Source of the DNA: Pseudomonas sp. TNT3
GTDB lineage: Bacteria > Pseudomonadota > Gammaproteobacteria > Pseudomonadales > Pseudomonadaceae
Length of the DNA: 64,000 bases
Reading direction: 5' to 3'
Assembly (NCBI RefSeq): GCF_010095445.2
Contig: NZ_WFGV02000018.1
Coordinates: 39,224 to 103,223 of the forward strand
Position numbers and translations under genes: made by a program. Numbering within the stretch: position 1 is the stretch's first letter; every line of letters begins with the position of its first letter. Positions 26,592-39,285 of this stretch are shown one piece after another. The notes under the pieces are model-generated. The model ran no database searches, was not told the DNA's origin, and saw only the letters and a program-made list of their open reading frames with translations.

Positions 26592-28265
26592 TTAAATTCT
26601 CGCGGTAACTACCATCTTCTTAGCGTGCGCCAGGGATTCCTTGGTCAGGTCGATGCCACCCAGCATCCTCGCCACCTCTTCGACACGGTCATTTTTGCTT
26701 AGCTTGGAGACGGCTGTACGGGTTGCATCTTCGCCACGCACCTTGTGCACGAATAGATGCTGGTGTCCTTGGGCTGCGACTTGCGGCAAGTGAGTCACGG
26801 TCAGTACCTGGCCACGTTCTCCGAGGCGTCGCAGCAACTGGCCGACAATCTCGGCTGTTGGTCCACCGATTCCCACGTCCACTTCGTCGAACACCAGCGT
26901 AGGCACGCGTGAGGTCTGGGCAGTGATGACCTGAATGGCCAGGCTGATTCGTGACAACTCGCCGCCAGATGCTACTTTCGCCAGCGCTTTAAGCGGCTGC
27001 CCGGGGTTGGCGCTGACCAGCAGTTCAACCTGTTCAAGTCCATTGGGCAGCAATTCATCGCTGGTGTTGGGGCGCAGTTCAATGGTGAAGCGGCCGCCGG
27101 GCATGCCCAGTCGCTGGATCTCCTGCTCCACGGCAGCAGCGAGACTGCTAGAAGCTTGATGGCGAAGGTCGCTGAGCTCCCGGGCTTTTTCCTGGTAGTG
27201 ACGGGCGTAGGAAGCGAGTTCGTCGCTCAGTCGCTCGATGGATTCATCGTTGGCATTCAATGTTTCAATTTCATCAAGCAGGCGCTGCTGCATCTCGGCC
27301 ACTTCGGTCGGCTGGATGCGATGTTTGCGTGCCATGGTGTAGATCGCATCAAGGCGCTCTTCCAGGTACTGAAGGCGCGCCGGGTCGGCATCAAAGTTAT
27401 CGAGGAAGCGGTTCAGTTCGCCCACGGCTTCTTCAACCTGAATCTGCGCACTGGTCAATAAGCTGCTGGCCTCGCCGAGCGCGCCGATCGAATTGTTCAC
27501 GCTGGACAATCGATTAAGGCTGGCGGTAAGGGCGTTCAGGACATTGCCGGAGTCACTTTCGCTGCACTGTTCGACCACTTGCCGACAGATGCCCAGCAAG
27601 GTTTCGGCGTTGGTGAGGTTCTTGTGCTCGTGCTCCAATTGCTCCAGCTCGTTCTCGCCAAGGCCCAGATTTTCAAGCTCTTCGAGTTGGTAGCTGAGCA
27701 ATTGGTGGCGGGCGCGCTGTTCGTCACCGGAGTTGGAAAGGCGTTCCAGCTCCTGTCGTGTCTGGCGCCATCGCTGGGCGGCCAGTTGAACGTGGCGGGC
27801 AAGATCGGTAGCGCCCGCGTACTCGTCAAGCAGGCGGCGGTGTGTATCGGTCTTCAGTAGAGACTGGTGTTCGTGCTGGCTATGAATATCGATCAACAGC
27901 TCGCCCAGGGACTTGAGGTCGCCAAGCGGGCACGGAGTGCCATTGATGTAACCGCGCGAGCGTCCTTCGGCTGTGATCACCCGGCGCAGGATGCACGGAC
28001 CGTCACTGTCGAGGTCGCGCTCAGCGAGCCAGGCGCTTGCTTCTGGAATGTCGACCAGGTCAAAGGTTGCCAGGATATCGGCCTTGTCTGCTCCGGGGCG
28101 GACTACGCCACTGTCGGCACGATCACCGAGGGTCAAGCCCAGCGCGTCGAGCATGATCGACTTGCCGGCACCGGTTTCCCCTGTGATCACGCTCATCCCG
28201 CGATCAAGTTCAAGATCGAGATGTTCAACGATGGCGTAGTTGTGTACAGACAGGTGCACCAGCAT
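26592..28265 (-). CDS. recN: DNA repair protein RecN
   Basis: 557 residues, SMC-like: Walker A GETGAGKS at residues 29-36, long coiled coils in the middle (ARHQLLSYQLEELENLGLGENELEQL), then the ABC signature (KVASGGELSRISLAIQ) and Walker B (PTLVFDEVDVGIGG). It acts early in double-strand-break repair. A LexA box overlaps its promoter, so it should be induced by DNA damage. Confidence 0.96.
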   Translation of the reverse strand: MLVHLSVHNYAIVEHLDLELDRGMSVITGETGAGKSIMLDALGLTLGDRADSGVVRPGADKADILATFDLVDIPEASAWLAERDLDSDGPCILRRVITAEGRSRGYINGTPCPLGDLKSLGELLIDIHSQHEHQSLLKTDTHRRLLDEYAGATDLARHVQLAAQRWRQTRQELERLSNSGDEQRARHQLLSYQLEELENLGLGENELEQLEHEHKNLTNAETLLGICRQVVEQCSESDSGNVLNALTASLNRLSSVNNSIGALGEASSLLTSAQIQVEEAVGELNRFLDNFDADPARLQYLEERLDAIYTMARKHRIQPTEVAEMQQRLLDEIETLNANDESIERLSDELASYARHYQEKARELSDLRHQASSSLAAAVEQEIQRLGMPGGRFTIELRPNTSDELLPNGLEQVELLVSANPGQPLKALAKVASGGELSRISLAIQVITAQTSRVPTLVFDEVDVGIGGPTAEIVGQLLRRLGERGQVLTVTHLPQVAAQGHQHLFVHKVRGEDATRTAVSKLSKNDRVEEVARMLGGIDLTKESLAHAKKMVVTARI

Positions 28266-28289
28266 AGAGGCCGCTCCCAGGTGTTAGGT

Positions 28290-28326
28290 CTGGTTATTTA
28301 TACAGTGTTTTCAAGCGGGCTGACAA
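28290..28326 (-). promoter_or_regulatory. recN promoter with LexA box
   Basis: On the minus strand: TTGTCA (-35, 28326-28321), 18 bases, TATAAA (-10, 28302-28297). The -10 lies inside CTGTATAAATAACCAG (28305-28290), a CTG-N10-CAG LexA box close to that of E. coli recN. Repression by LexA would directly block the promoter. Confidence 0.85.
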
Positions 28327-28424
28327 TGCCCTCGCTTAGCTCTATTTGTTTGAATGGGAGCAATCCTTAGGCCGCCATGAATTCACAATGCAGCTCTTTT
28401 TGTAGGGTTAATACGACTCGACCC

Positions 28425-28453
28425 CTTGAAGCTTAATTTTGCGGCCCCATATA
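28425..28453 (+). promoter_or_regulatory. Sigma-32 heat-shock promoter of grpE-dnaK-dnaJ
   Basis: CTTGAAG (28425-28431), 13 bases, CCCCATATA (28445-28453), close to the RpoH consensus CTTGAAA / CCCCATNT. It lies about 50 bases before grpE. Confidence 0.9.
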
Positions 28454-28505
28454 GCTGGGCAGAAGCGCGAGTTGAGCTCGCGGACGATATTGAAAGGAGA
28501 AATCT

Positions 28506-29072
28506 ATGGCTGACGAACAGACAGTGGATACGCAAAATCTAGACGCCAATAAGGGCCCCGAGGCTTCGGGTGAAGACCTGGCGGCACGTGTACAAGTGCT
28601 CGAAGAGCAGCTGGCAGGCGCGCAGGATCAGGCTTTGCGTGTTGCCGCCGATCTGCAGAACGTCCGCCGTCGCGCCGAGCAGGACGTAGAGAAAGCTCAC
28701 AAATTTGCGCTGGAAAAATTCGCCGCTGACCTGCTGCCGATTATCGACAGCCTGGAGCGCGGCCTGGAGTTGTCCAGTCCGGATGACGAAAGCATTCGTC
28801 CAATGCGTGAAGGCATTGAGCTGACCCTGAAGATGTTCCAGGACACCCTCAAGCGTTATCAGCTGGAAGCGATCGACCCGCATGGCGAACCGTTCAACGC
28901 CGTTCATCACCAGGCGATGGCCATGCAGGAAAGCGCTGATGTCGAGCCGAACAGCGTCCTCAAGGTATTCCAGAAGGGCTACCAGCTTAATGGCCGCCTG
29001 TTGCGCCCGGCCATGGTCGTGGTCAGCAAGGCTCCATCACCAGTTGCGCCTTCGATTGACGAGCAGGCTTGA
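28506..29072 (+). CDS. grpE: Nucleotide exchange factor GrpE
   Basis: 188 residues: acidic unstructured N-terminus, long coiled coil ([32 protein letters not shown]), then the beta domain ([49 protein letters not shown]). It releases ADP from DnaK and acts as a thermosensor. GAAAGGAGAAATCT lies before the ATG. It heads grpE-dnaK-dnaJ. Confidence 0.97.
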   Translation: MADEQTVDTQNLDANKGPEASGEDLAARVQVLEEQLAGAQDQALRVAADLQNVRRRAEQDVEKAHKFALEKFAADLLPIIDSLERGLELSSPDDESIRPMREGIELTLKMFQDTLKRYQLEAIDPHGEPFNAVHHQAMAMQESADVEPNSVLKVFQKGYQLNGRLLRPAMVVVSKAPSPVAPSIDEQA

Positions 29073-29174
29073 AATTAGCCGCAAGGCCCCCATTTAGAAG
29101 TCAAGCGTTTAAGTACTACCGCAGTTAGCCATCACTGCTGCGGCAACCAAATCCAAAGTTTCGGGAGAGTGAAC

Positions 29175-31091
29175 ATGGGCAAAATTATCGGTATCGACCT
29201 GGGGACTACCAACTCCTGCGTCTCCGTGCTTGAAAACGGCGTAGCCAAAGTTATTGAAAATGCTGAAGGCGCGCGTACCACGCCGTCGATCATCGCTTAC
29301 GCCAACGATGGCGAGATCCTGGTTGGCCAGTCCGCCAAGCGTCAGGCAGTGACCAATCCGCACAACACCCTGTATGCGGTGAAGCGTCTGATCGGTCGCA
29401 AGTTCGACGAAGAAGTCGTACAGAAAGACATCAAGATGGTCCCTTACAAAATCGCCAAGGCTGACAATGGCGATGCTTGGGTTGAAGTGAACGGCCAGAA
29501 AATGTCGCCGCCACAAATCTCGGCTGAAATTCTGAAGAAAATGAAGAAGACCGCCGAAGACTACCTCGGCGAGCCAGTGACTGAAGCGGTGATCACCGTT
29601 CCGGCCTACTTCAACGACAGCCAGCGTCAGGCGACCAAAGACGCCGGCCGTATCGCGGGTCTGGACGTTAAACGCATCATCAACGAACCAACCGCAGCCG
29701 CTTTGGCTTACGGTATGGACAAGGCGAAAGGCGATCACACCGTGATCGTTTACGACCTGGGTGGCGGTACGTTCGACGTTTCCGTGATCGAAATCGCTGA
29801 AGTGGATGGCGAGCACCAGTTCGAAGTTTTGGCCACCAACGGTGACACGTTCCTGGGCGGTGAAGACTTTGACATTCGTCTGATCGACTACCTCGTCGAC
29901 GAATTCAAGAAAGAAAGCGGCATGAACCTTAAAGGTGATCCGCTGGCCATGCAGCGCCTGAAAGAAGCCGCTGAAAAAGCCAAGATCGAGCTGTCTTCTG
30001 CTTTGTCGACCGACGTGAACCTGCCGTACATCACTGCAGACGCTACCGGTCCTAAGCACTTGAACGTGAAAATCTCCCGCGCCAAGCTGGAAGCGCTGGT
30101 AGAAGACCTGGTTCAACGCACTATCGAGCCTTGCCGCATTGCTCTGAAAGACTCCGGCATCGACGTTGGCGCTATCAACGACGTGATCCTGGTAGGCGGT
30201 CAGACCCGTATGCCACTGGTTCAGAAGCTGGTAACCGAGTTCTTCGGTAAAGAAGCTCGTAAAGATGTGAACCCGGACGAAGCCGTTGCCATGGGTGCTG
30301 CAATCCAGGGCGCAGTATTGGCCGGTGATGTTAAAGACGTTCTGTTGCTCGACGTCAGCCCGCTGACTCTGGGTATCGAAACCATGGGCGGCGTGATGAC
30401 TGCGCTGATCGAGAAAAACACCACGATTCCTACCAAGAAATCGCAAGTGTTCTCGACTGCCGACGACAACCAGGGCGCTGTGACCATTCACGTGCTGCAA
30501 GGTGAACGTAAGCAAGCAGCTCAGAACAAGTCCTTGGGCAAGTTCGACCTGGCCGAGATTCCACCAGCACCACGTGGCGTGCCACAAATCGAAGTGACCT
30601 TCGACATCGACGCCAACGGCATTCTGCACGTAGGCGCCAAAGACAAGGCCACTGGCAAGACTCAGTCGATCGTCATCAAGGCTAACTCGGGTCTGTCCGA
30701 GGAAGAAATTCAGCAGATGATTCGTGATGCTGAAACCAACGCTGACGAAGACCGCAAGTTCGAAGAACTCGCAGCTGCCCGTAACCAGGGCGACGCACTG
30801 GTTCACTCGACTCGCAAAATGGTCGCAGACGCTGGCGATAAAGTGAGCGCTGAAGAGAAGACTGCAATCGAAGCGGCAGTGGTTGCCCTGGAAGCCGCCG
30901 TTAAAGGCGACGACAAGGCTGCCATCGAAGCCAAGGTTGAAGAACTGTCGAAAGTCTCCGCTCCAGTGGCGCAGAAGATGTACGCCGAACAGGCTCAGCC
31001 TGCTGAAGGCGCTGCACCGCAAGGCGAGTCGGCTGAGAAGGCTGATGACGTTGTCGATGCCGAGTTCGAAGAAGTCAAAGACCAGAAGTAA
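29175..31091 (+). CDS. dnaK: Molecular chaperone DnaK (Hsp70)
   Basis: 638 residues, full length. ATPase domain with [10 protein letters not shown] and [13 protein letters not shown]; substrate domain around [15 protein letters not shown]-terminal lid and the acidic tail ending [14 protein letters not shown], the EEVKD-like end that fits GrpE/DnaJ co-chaperone work. The ATG at 29175 follows GGGAGAG; the ATG at 29169 is less likely. Strong codon bias makes its complement look open over 740 codons. Confidence 0.98.
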   Translation: MGKIIGIDLGTTNSCVSVLENGVAKVIENAEGARTTPSIIAYANDGEILVGQSAKRQAVTNPHNTLYAVKRLIGRKFDEEVVQKDIKMVPYKIAKADNGDAWVEVNGQKMSPPQISAEILKKMKKTAEDYLGEPVTEAVITVPAYFNDSQRQATKDAGRIAGLDVKRIINEPTAAALAYGMDKAKGDHTVIVYDLGGGTFDVSVIEIAEVDGEHQFEVLATNGDTFLGGEDFDIRLIDYLVDEFKKESGMNLKGDPLAMQRLKEAAEKAKIELSSALSTDVNLPYITADATGPKHLNVKISRAKLEALVEDLVQRTIEPCRIALKDSGIDVGAINDVILVGGQTRMPLVQKLVTEFFGKEARKDVNPDEAVAMGAAIQGAVLAGDVKDVLLLDVSPLTLGIETMGGVMTALIEKNTTIPTKKSQVFSTADDNQGAVTIHVLQGERKQAAQNKSLGKFDLAEIPPAPRGVPQIEVTFDIDANGILHVGAKDKATGKTQSIVIKANSGLSEEEIQQMIRDAETNADEDRKFEELAAARNQGDALVHSTRKMVADAGDKVSAEEKTAIEAAVVALEAAVKGDDKAAIEAKVEELSKVSAPVAQKMYAEQAQPAEGAAPQGESAEKADDVVDAEFEEVKDQK

Positions 31092-31145
31092 GTTGTTGGT
31101 CGCCCGGTTGACTGCCTTAAGGCGGTGACTGGTAGGATGTCGCCG

Positions 31146-31165
31146 CGCGGGAGCCTGCTCCCGCG
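31146..31165 (+). other. Hairpin in the dnaK-dnaJ gap
   Basis: CGCGGGAGC, CT, GCTCCCGCG: a 9-base stem in the 297-base gap between dnaK and dnaJ. No T-run follows. It may slow transcription or be an mRNA processing/stability element; the rest of the gap shows no gene. Confidence 0.5.
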
Positions 31166-31388
31166 TTGGCGTGTCTGGAGTACACGAATTTTTACAGCAT
31201 GCGACAACGCTCGCGCGCTGGTGGTATGGCCGAAGATGCTCCTGCTTTTCGAGCTGAAAGTACCGCAATGAATCAAAGACCAGGATCGTTGAATTGACGT
31301 GAGTTGGGTCCGGGCCTGTATTGGGGCTCAACGAGTTTGGCGAGGTTCAGGAGAGCTTTGTCGAACGTCCTTAAGAGTGCAAAGACTT

Positions 31389-33327
<1,939 letters not shown>

Positions 33328-33341
33328 TATGCATCCGGAAT

Positions 33342-33374
33342 CGGGTTCAAACATCGTGTTTGAGCCCGGTTTTA
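33342..33374 (+). terminator. Terminator after dapB
   Basis: CGGGTTCAAACA pairs with TGTTTGAGCCCG (one G-T pair) around three bases, then GTTTT. Confidence 0.75.
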
Positions 33375-33437
33375 CTCCGCCAAGCGACGACCTGTCGCAT
33401 TCTCCAGCCTTTCGGGCTCATTGGCGGTAGACCAAAA

Positions 33438-33479
33438 TTGCCTTTTTCTGTAAGCTACAGCTTTAGTGTGTTCACTAAA
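33438..33479 (+). promoter_or_regulatory. Candidate carAB promoter with palindrome
   Basis: TTGCCT (33438) and TTTAGT (33462) with 18 bases between would be a weak sigma-70 promoter. The -10 falls inside TTTAGTG-4 bases-CACTAAA (33462-33479), a perfect inverted repeat that could be an operator or an early leader hairpin. No regulator was matched to it. Confidence 0.45.
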
Positions 33480-33504
33480 AGCGCGCAGAATAATTCAGTG
33501 AATG

Positions 33505-33541
33505 AGCGGAGTGACGTGTCCATACGTCACTCCGCTTTTTT
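33505..33541 (+). terminator. Intrinsic terminator in the carA leader (attenuator candidate)
   Basis: AGCGGAGTGACGT (33505-33517), six bases, ACGTCACTCCGCT (33524-33536), then six Ts. It lies 45 bases before the carA start and downstream of the candidate promoter, so it could act as an attenuator. It could also simply end upstream transcripts. Confidence 0.85.
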
Positions 33542-33585
33542 ACACCTGCGATCGCCCTTTCAGGCTTTATTTACGGGAGGTCTTC

Positions 33586-34722
33586 TTGACTAAGCCAGCC
33601 ATACTCGCCCTTGCTGATGGCAGCATTTTTCGCGGCGAAGCCATTGGAGCCGACGGTCAAACCGTTGGTGAGGTGGTGTTTAACACCGCAATGACCGGCT
33701 ATCAGGAAATCCTTACCGATCCTTCCTACGCCCAACAAATCGTTACCCTGACTTACCCGCATATCGGCAACACCGGCACCACGCCGGAAGACGCCGAGTC
33801 CGACCGCGTATGGTCCGCTGGCCTGGTTATCCGTGACCTGCCACTGGTTGCGAGCAACTGGCGTAACACGATGTCCCTGTCCGATTACCTGAAAGCCAAC
33901 AATGTTGTGGCTATCGCCGGTATCGACACTCGCCGCCTGACCCGCATCCTGCGTGAGAAAGGCGCACAGAACGGCTGCATCATGGCCGGTGACAACATCT
34001 CCGAAGAAGCCGCCATCGCCGCTGCCCAGGGTTTCCCTGGCCTGAAAGGCATGGACCTGGCAAAAGTCGTCAGCACCAAAGAGAAGTACGAGTGGCGTTC
34101 GACTGTCTGGGACCTGAAAACCGACAGCCACGCAACCATCGATGCCTCCGAGCTGCCGTACCACGTGGTTGCCTACGACTACGGCGTCAAGCTGAACATC
34201 CTGCGCATGCTGGTCGCGCGCGGTTGCCGCGTCACCGTAGTACCGGCGCAGACGCCTGCTGCTGACGTACTGGCGATGAAACCAGACGGCGTGTTCCTGT
34301 CCAACGGCCCAGGTGACCCTGAGCCTTGCGACTACGCGATCCAGGCGATCAAGGACGTGCTGGAAACCGAGACCCCGGTGTTCGGCATCTGCCTCGGTCA
34401 CCAGCTGCTGGCCTTGGCCTCCGGCGCCAAGACCCTGAAAATGGGCCATGGTCACCACGGTGCCAACCACCCGGTCCAGGATCTGGATACCGGTGTTGTG
34501 ATGATCACCAGCCAAAACCATGGTTTTGCGGTAGACGACGCAACCCTGCCTGCCAACGTACGTGCGATTCACAAGTCGCTGTTCGACGGCACCCTGCAAG
34601 GGATCGAGCGCACCGACAAGAGCGCCTTCAGCTTCCAGGGTCACCCTGAAGCCAGCCCTGGCCCGAACGACGTAGCGCCTCTGTTTGATCGCTTCATCAA
34701 TGAAATGGCCAAGCGACGCTAA
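33586..34722 (+). CDS. carA: Carbamoyl-phosphate synthase small subunit
   Basis: 378 residues. The TTG at 33586 is the start: GGGAGG lies five bases before, and homologues begin [20 protein letters not shown]; an ATG at 33502 falls inside the terminator stem and is rejected. The glutaminase domain has Cys269 in FGICLGHQL and the GHPEAS His/Glu pair. It supplies ammonia to CarB for arginine and pyrimidine synthesis. Confidence 0.97.
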   Translation: MTKPAILALADGSIFRGEAIGADGQTVGEVVFNTAMTGYQEILTDPSYAQQIVTLTYPHIGNTGTTPEDAESDRVWSAGLVIRDLPLVASNWRNTMSLSDYLKANNVVAIAGIDTRRLTRILREKGAQNGCIMAGDNISEEAAIAAAQGFPGLKGMDLAKVVSTKEKYEWRSTVWDLKTDSHATIDASELPYHVVAYDYGVKLNILRMLVARGCRVTVVPAQTPAADVLAMKPDGVFLSNGPGDPEPCDYAIQAIKDVLETETPVFGICLGHQLLALASGAKTLKMGHGHHGANHPVQDLDTGVVMITSQNHGFAVDDATLPANVRAIHKSLFDGTLQGIERTDKSAFSFQGHPEASPGPNDVAPLFDRFINEMAKRR

Positions 34723-34745
34723 TCGCCAGCCCTGATGCAGCAAAG

Positions 34746-34781
34746 CTTGAGGGTGGTCCCGAGATCGGCGGCCCCCTCAAG
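34746..34781 (+). other. Hairpin between carA and carB
   Basis: CTTGAGGG (34746-34753) pairs with CCCTCAAG (34774-34781) in the 117-base carA-carB gap. It is followed by TTTCACAGATTG rather than a solid T-run. Partial termination or mRNA stability are possible roles. Confidence 0.5.
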
Positions 34782-34839
34782 TTTCACAGATTGAACAAGA
34801 CGGCTTGCCGACTGACCTGCGGATTTGAGTGACAAACCC

Positions 34840-37800
34840 ATGCCAAAACGTACAGACATAAAAAGCATCCTGATTCTCGGCGCTGGCCCGATCGTTATCG
34901 GCCAGGCCTGTGAATTCGACTACTCCGGCGCCCAGGCCTGCAAAGCCCTGCGCGAGGAGGGTTACCGCGTCATCCTGGTGAACTCCAACCCGGCAACCAT
35001 CATGACCGACCCGGACATGGCCGACGCCACGTACATCGAGCCGATCAAGTGGCAGACCGTTGCCAAGATCATCGAGAAAGAGCGCCCGGACGCGCTGCTG
35101 CCGACCATGGGTGGCCAGACCGCTCTGAACTGCGCACTGGACCTGGAGCGCGAAGGCGTTCTGGAGAAGTTCGGCGTAGAGATGATCGGCGCCAATGCTG
35201 ACACCATCGACAAGGCAGAAGACCGTTCGCGCTTCGACAAGGCAATGAAATCCATCGGTCTGGATTGCCCGCGTTCCGGTATCGCCCACAGCATGGAAGA
35301 GGCCAATGCGGTTCTCGAGAAGCTTGGCTTCCCGTGCATCATTCGTCCGTCCTTCACCATGGGCGGCACGGGTGGCGGCATCGCTTACAACCGTGAAGAG
35401 TTCGAAGAAATCTGCGCCCGTGGTCTGGATCTGTCGCCGACTAAAGAGCTGCTGATCGACGAATCCCTGATCGGCTGGAAAGAGTACGAGATGGAGGTTG
35501 TCCGCGATAAGAAAGACAACTGCATCATCGTCTGCTCCATCGAAAACTTTGACCCGATGGGCGTGCACACCGGTGACTCGATCACCGTTGCGCCAGCACA
35601 GACCCTGACGGACAAGGAATACCAGATCATGCGTAACGCCTCTTTGGCGGTACTGCGTGAGATCGGCGTGGAAACCGGCGGCTCCAACGTCCAGTTCGGC
35701 ATTTGCCCGGACACTGGCCGTATGGTTGTCATCGAGATGAACCCGCGTGTATCCCGCTCTTCGGCGTTGGCCTCGAAAGCCACCGGTTTCCCGATTGCGC
35801 GTATCGCGGCCAAGCTCGCGATCGGCTACACCCTGGACGAGTTGCAGAACGAAATCACCGGCGGCGCTACTCCAGCGTCCTTCGAGCCGTCCATCGACTA
35901 CGTCGTGACCAAGCTGCCACGCTTCGCCTTTGAGAAATTCCCGAAAGCCGACGCGCGCCTGACCACTCAAATGAAGTCGGTGGGTGAAGTCATGGCCATC
36001 GGCCGGACTTTCCAGGAATCCCTGCAAAAAGCCCTTCGCGGTCTGGAAGTGGGTGTCTGCGGCCTGGACGAGAAGCTCGACCTGAGCAACCCGGAAAGCA
36101 TGAGCATCCTTAAACGCGAACTGACCGTGCCGGGTGCCGAGCGTATCTGGTACGTGGCTGACGCCTTCCGCGCGGGCCTGTCGGTCGAAGATATCTTCGG
36201 CATGAACATGATCGATCCGTGGTTCCTGGTGCAGATCGAAGATCTGATCAAGGAAGAAGAGAAGGTCAAGACCCTGGGTCTGGCCAGCATCGACCGCGAC
36301 TTGATGTTCCGCCTCAAGCGCAAAGGCTTCTCGGACATGCGTCTGGCCAAGCTGCTGGGTGTAACCGAGAAAAACCTGCGTCGCCACCGTCACAAGCTGG
36401 AAATTTTCCCGGTCTACAAGCGCGTTGACACCTGCGCGGCCGAGTTCGCCACTGACACTGCTTACATGTACTCGACTTACGAGGAAGAGTGCGAGGCCGC
36501 ACCAACGGGCCGTGACAAGATCATGATCCTGGGTGGCGGTCCTAACCGCATCGGCCAAGGCATCGAGTTCGACTATTGCTGCGTACACGCGGCACTGGCC
36601 CTGCGCGCCGACGGTTACGAGACCATCATGGTCAACTGCAACCCGGAAACCGTCTCCACTGACTACGACACCTCTGATCGCTTGTACTTCGAACCAGTCA
36701 CCCTGGAAGACGTGCTGGAAATCGTTCGCGTCGAGAAGCCAAAAGGCGTGATCGTTCAGTACGGCGGCCAAACCCCGCTGAAACTGGCGCGTGCCCTGGA
36801 AGAGGCCGGCGTGCCGATCATCGGTACCAGCCCTGACGCTATCGACCGTGCAGAAGACCGCGAGCGCTTCCAGCAGATGGTTGAACGCCTGAACCTTCGT
36901 CAGCCACCGAACGCTACCGTGCGCAGCGAAGACGAAGCGATTCGTGCTGCCAGCAAGATCGGGTATCCGTTGGTGGTTCGTCCGTCCTATGTACTGGGCG
37001 GCCGCGCGATGGAAATCGTGTACGAAGAAGAAGAGCTCAAGCGCTACCTGCGTGACGCGGTGAAAGTGTCCAATGACAGCCCGGTGCTGCTGGACCACTT
37101 CCTGAACTGCGCCATCGAAATGGACGTCGATGCAGTTTGCGACGGCACCGATGTGGTGATCGGCGCGATCATGCAGCACATCGAGCAGGCCGGCGTTCAC
37201 TCCGGTGACTCCGCGTGCTCCCTGCCGCCTTACTCGCTGCCTGGCCATATCCAGGACGAGATGCGCGAACAGGTCAAGAAAATGGCTCTGGAACTGGGCG
37301 TTGTCGGCCTGATGAACGTTCAGCTGGCGCTGCAGGGCGAAGACATCTATGTCATCGAAGTCAACCCGCGCGCTTCCCGCACCGTACCGTTCGTGTCCAA
37401 GTGCATCGGTGTTTCCCTGGCCATGATCGCAGCCCGTGTGATGGCCGGTAAGACCCTGAAGGAAATCGGTTTCACCAAGGAAATCATCCCGAATTTCTAC
37501 AGTGTGAAAGAGGCAGTGTTCCCGTTTGCCAAATTCCCTGGTGTGGACCCGATCCTGGGCCCAGAGATGAAGTCCACTGGTGAGGTGATGGGTGTCGGCG
37601 ACACCTTCGGCGAAGCATTCGCCAAGGCCCAGATGGGTGCCAGCGAAGTGCTGCCGACCGGCGGTACTGCGTTCATCAGCGTGCGTGACGACGATAAGCC
37701 GTTGGTTGCAGGCGTAGCCCGTGATCTGATCAACTTGGGCTTCGAAGTGGTTGCCACCGCCGGCACTGCCAAGCTGATCGAAGCCGCAGGTCTGAAAGTG

Positions 37801-38061
37801 CGTCGTGTGAACAAGGTGACCGAAGGTCGTCCTCACGTGGTCGACATGATCAAGAATGACGAAGTCACGCTGATCATCAACACGACTGAAGGTCGTCAGT
37901 CGATTGCTGATTCGTACTCCATTCGTCGTAATGCCTTGCAGCACAAGATCTACTGCACAACCACCATTGCTGCTGGCGAAGCCATCTGCGAAGCGCTCAA
38001 GTTCGGTCCCGAGAAGACCGTGCGTCGCTTGCAGGATCTACACGCAGGATTGAAGGCATGA
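34840..38061 (+). CDS. carB: Carbamoyl-phosphate synthase large subunit
   Basis: 1073 residues: two homologous ATP-grasp halves ([17 protein letters not shown] near the start; [20 protein letters not shown] at the second half) and a C-terminal MGS allosteric domain. The ATG at 34840 (MPKRTDIKS) is favoured over the TTG at 34825. It makes carbamoyl phosphate from bicarbonate, ammonia and two ATP. greA starts inside its last codons (ATGA overlap). Confidence 0.98.
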   Translation: MPKRTDIKSILILGAGPIVIGQACEFDYSGAQACKALREEGYRVILVNSNPATIMTDPDMADATYIEPIKWQTVAKIIEKERPDALLPTMGGQTALNCALDLEREGVLEKFGVEMIGANADTIDKAEDRSRFDKAMKSIGLDCPRSGIAHSMEEANAVLEKLGFPCIIRPSFTMGGTGGGIAYNREEFEEICARGLDLSPTKELLIDESLIGWKEYEMEVVRDKKDNCIIVCSIENFDPMGVHTGDSITVAPAQTLTDKEYQIMRNASLAVLREIGVETGGSNVQFGICPDTGRMVVIEMNPRVSRSSALASKATGFPIARIAAKLAIGYTLDELQNEITGGATPASFEPSIDYVVTKLPRFAFEKFPKADARLTTQMKSVGEVMAIGRTFQESLQKALRGLEVGVCGLDEKLDLSNPESMSILKRELTVPGAERIWYVADAFRAGLSVEDIFGMNMIDPWFLVQIEDLIKEEEKVKTLGLASIDRDLMFRLKRKGFSDMRLAKLLGVTEKNLRRHRHKLEIFPVYKRVDTCAAEFATDTAYMYSTYEEECEAAPTGRDKIMILGGGPNRIGQGIEFDYCCVHAALALRADGYETIMVNCNPETVSTDYDTSDRLYFEPVTLEDVLEIVRVEKPKGVIVQYGGQTPLKLARALEEAGVPIIGTSPDAIDRAEDRERFQQMVERLNLRQPPNATVRSEDEAIRAASKIGYPLVVRPSYVLGGRAMEIVYEEEELKRYLRDAVKVSNDSPVLLDHFLNCAIEMDVDAVCDGTDVVIGAIMQHIEQAGVHSGDSACSLPPYSLPGHIQDEMREQVKKMALELGVVGLMNVQLALQGEDIYVIEVNPRASRTVPFVSKCIGVSLAMIAARVMAGKTLKEIGFTKEIIPNFYSVKEAVFPFAKFPGVDPILGPEMKSTGEVMGVGDTFGEAFAKAQMGASEVLPTGGTAFISVRDDDKPLVAGVARDLINLGFEVVATAGTAKLIEAAGLKVRRVNKVTEGRPHVVDMIKNDEVTLIINTTEGRQSIADSYSIRRNALQHKIYCTTTIAAGEAICEALKFGPEKTVRRLQDLHAGLKA

Positions 38062-38534
38062 TCAAATATCCAATGACTGTCCAGGGCGCCAAAGCCCTGG
38101 AAGAAGAACACGCTCACCTGACCAAGGTCGTCCGTCCGAAGCTCAGCCAGGACATCGGTACGGCCCGCGAGCTGGGTGACTTGAAGGAAAACGCCGAATA
38201 CCACGCTGCTCGCGAGCAGCAGGGGATGGTCGAGGCGCGGATCCGGGACATTGAAGGCCGGATTCAGAATCAGGTCATCATCGATGTCACGACTATTCCT
38301 CACACCGGCAAAGTGATTTTCGGCACCACCGTTGAGATTGCCAACGTCGAGACTGATGAAAGCGTCACTTACCACATCGTTGGTGAAGACGAGGCTGACT
38401 TCAAGCTGGGCAAGATTTCGGTGGGTTCGCCGCTGGCCCGAGCCTTGATCGCCAAGGAAGAGGGTGATGTGGTTGCGGTAAAAACGCCCGGTGGCGTTAT
38501 CGAGTACGAGATTGTCGAAGTACGCCACATCTAA
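38058..38534 (+). CDS. greA: Transcription elongation factor GreA
   Basis: 158 residues: N-terminal coiled coil with the acidic tip ([21 protein letters not shown]) and C-terminal FKBP-like domain ([18 protein letters not shown]). It rescues backtracked RNA polymerase. Overlaps carB by four bases, so it is in the carAB operon. A terminator follows at once. Confidence 0.97.
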   Translation: MIKYPMTVQGAKALEEEHAHLTKVVRPKLSQDIGTARELGDLKENAEYHAAREQQGMVEARIRDIEGRIQNQVIIDVTTIPHTGKVIFGTTVEIANVETDESVTYHIVGEDEADFKLGKISVGSPLARALIAKEEGDVVAVKTPGGVIEYEIVEVRHI

Positions 38535-38540
38535 AAGAAG

Positions 38541-38569
38541 GCGCCCGCTACGTGCGGGCGCTGTTCTTT
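38541..38569 (+). terminator. Terminator after greA
   Basis: GCGCCCGC (38541-38548), TACGT, GCGGGCGC (38554-38561), then TGTTCTTT. It overlaps the upstream end of the frame of the next gene. Confidence 0.75.
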
Positions 38570-38583
38570 GGCAGCTGACCCAG

Positions 38584-38967
38584 ATGCTTTGGGTTGGCGG
38601 CCTGTGGCTGTTGCATATCGGCCTGCTGCCGGTGCTGGGGCAAATTGGCTTGGCACCGCTGTTGATTGATGAAATTGCAGGCGTGTTGAACGGGCTGTTG
38701 GTCGCTTTTGCCACAGCTTGTGTGATTTTTCAGGCTTTGGTGCTGGTTCAGGCCGAGGGCCTTGCCAGTCTATGGCGCGATATTCGCGGGCAACTGCTGA
38801 TGATAGCGTTCTACGCGTGCGGGATGTTTTTCGCGGTACGCTTCGGATGGCCGGATGCCGTGCGTTGGCAGGTTTTCAGCTATCTGGTGCTAGGTTTTTC
38901 CGGGCTTGTGCTGGTTTTACAGCCGGTGCCGGGATGGAGTGGCAGGGTGCGCGAAGCACACCCCTGA
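38584..38967 (+). CDS. Small membrane protein, DUF4149-like
   Basis: About 127 residues with four hydrophobic segments (MLWVGGLWLLHIGLLPVLGQ; IAGVLNGLLVAFATACVIF; GQLLMIAFYACGMFFAVRFG; FSYLVLGFSGLVLVLQPV). The pattern resembles DUF4149 proteins next to greA in pseudomonads. The ATG at 38584 is the first in frame after greA, but the frame upstream (AGAVLWQLTQ) looks like part of the family, and no ribosome site is clear. So the start may be upstream or non-standard. Function unknown. Confidence 0.7.
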   Translation: MLWVGGLWLLHIGLLPVLGQIGLAPLLIDEIAGVLNGLLVAFATACVIFQALVLVQAEGLASLWRDIRGQLLMIAFYACGMFFAVRFGWPDAVRWQVFSYLVLGFSGLVLVLQPVPGWSGRVREAHP

Positions 38968-38976
38968 CCCTTGCCA

Positions 38977-39285
38977 TCACTTGAAGCGATGAACGTTCGA
39001 CAGCTGCTTGTTGACGCTGAAGTTCTTGCGGTAAATCAGTGCCATCTTGCCGATGACCTGAACCAAATCGGCTTTGCCGACCTTGCAGAGTTCTGCAATG
39101 GTCGCCAGGCGCGATTCGCGATCGAGGATGTTGAGCTTGATTTTGATCAGCTCGTGATCCGCCAAAGCGCGTTCAAGTTCGGCTAACACACCTTCAGTCA
39201 AACCGTTGTCAGCCACGATCAAAACCGGTTTCAGATGGTGGCCAATGGATTTGTACTGTTTCTTCTGCTCTTGAGTGAGCGGCAT
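38977..39285 (-). CDS. yhbY: YhbY-family ribosome assembly RNA-binding protein
   Basis: 102 residues of the CRS1-YhbY domain: LTQEQKKQYKSIGHHLKPVLIVADNGLTEGVLAELERALADHELIKIKL, with the basic RNA-binding loop. It associates with pre-50S particles. It is divergent from rlmE, a pairing conserved in gammaproteobacteria and consistent with a shared role in 50S biogenesis. Confidence 0.95.
   Translation of the reverse strand: MPLTQEQKKQYKSIGHHLKPVLIVADNGLTEGVLAELERALADHELIKIKLNILDRESRLATIAELCKVGKADLVQVIGKMALIYRKNFSVNKQLSNVHRFK

Noticed and set aside
29109..31331. A 740-codon open frame on the minus strand opposite dnaK
   Set aside because: It is the complement of a highly codon-biased gene, has no ribosome site or family text, and dnaK is certain.
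33502..33585. ATG at 33502 as carA start
   Set aside because: It lies on the terminator stem, lacks a ribosome site and adds residues not seen in CarA; TTG at 33586 is better.
34777..37944. A 1055-codon open frame opposite carB
   Set aside because: Same cause as for dnaK; translation is low-complexity and unlike any family.
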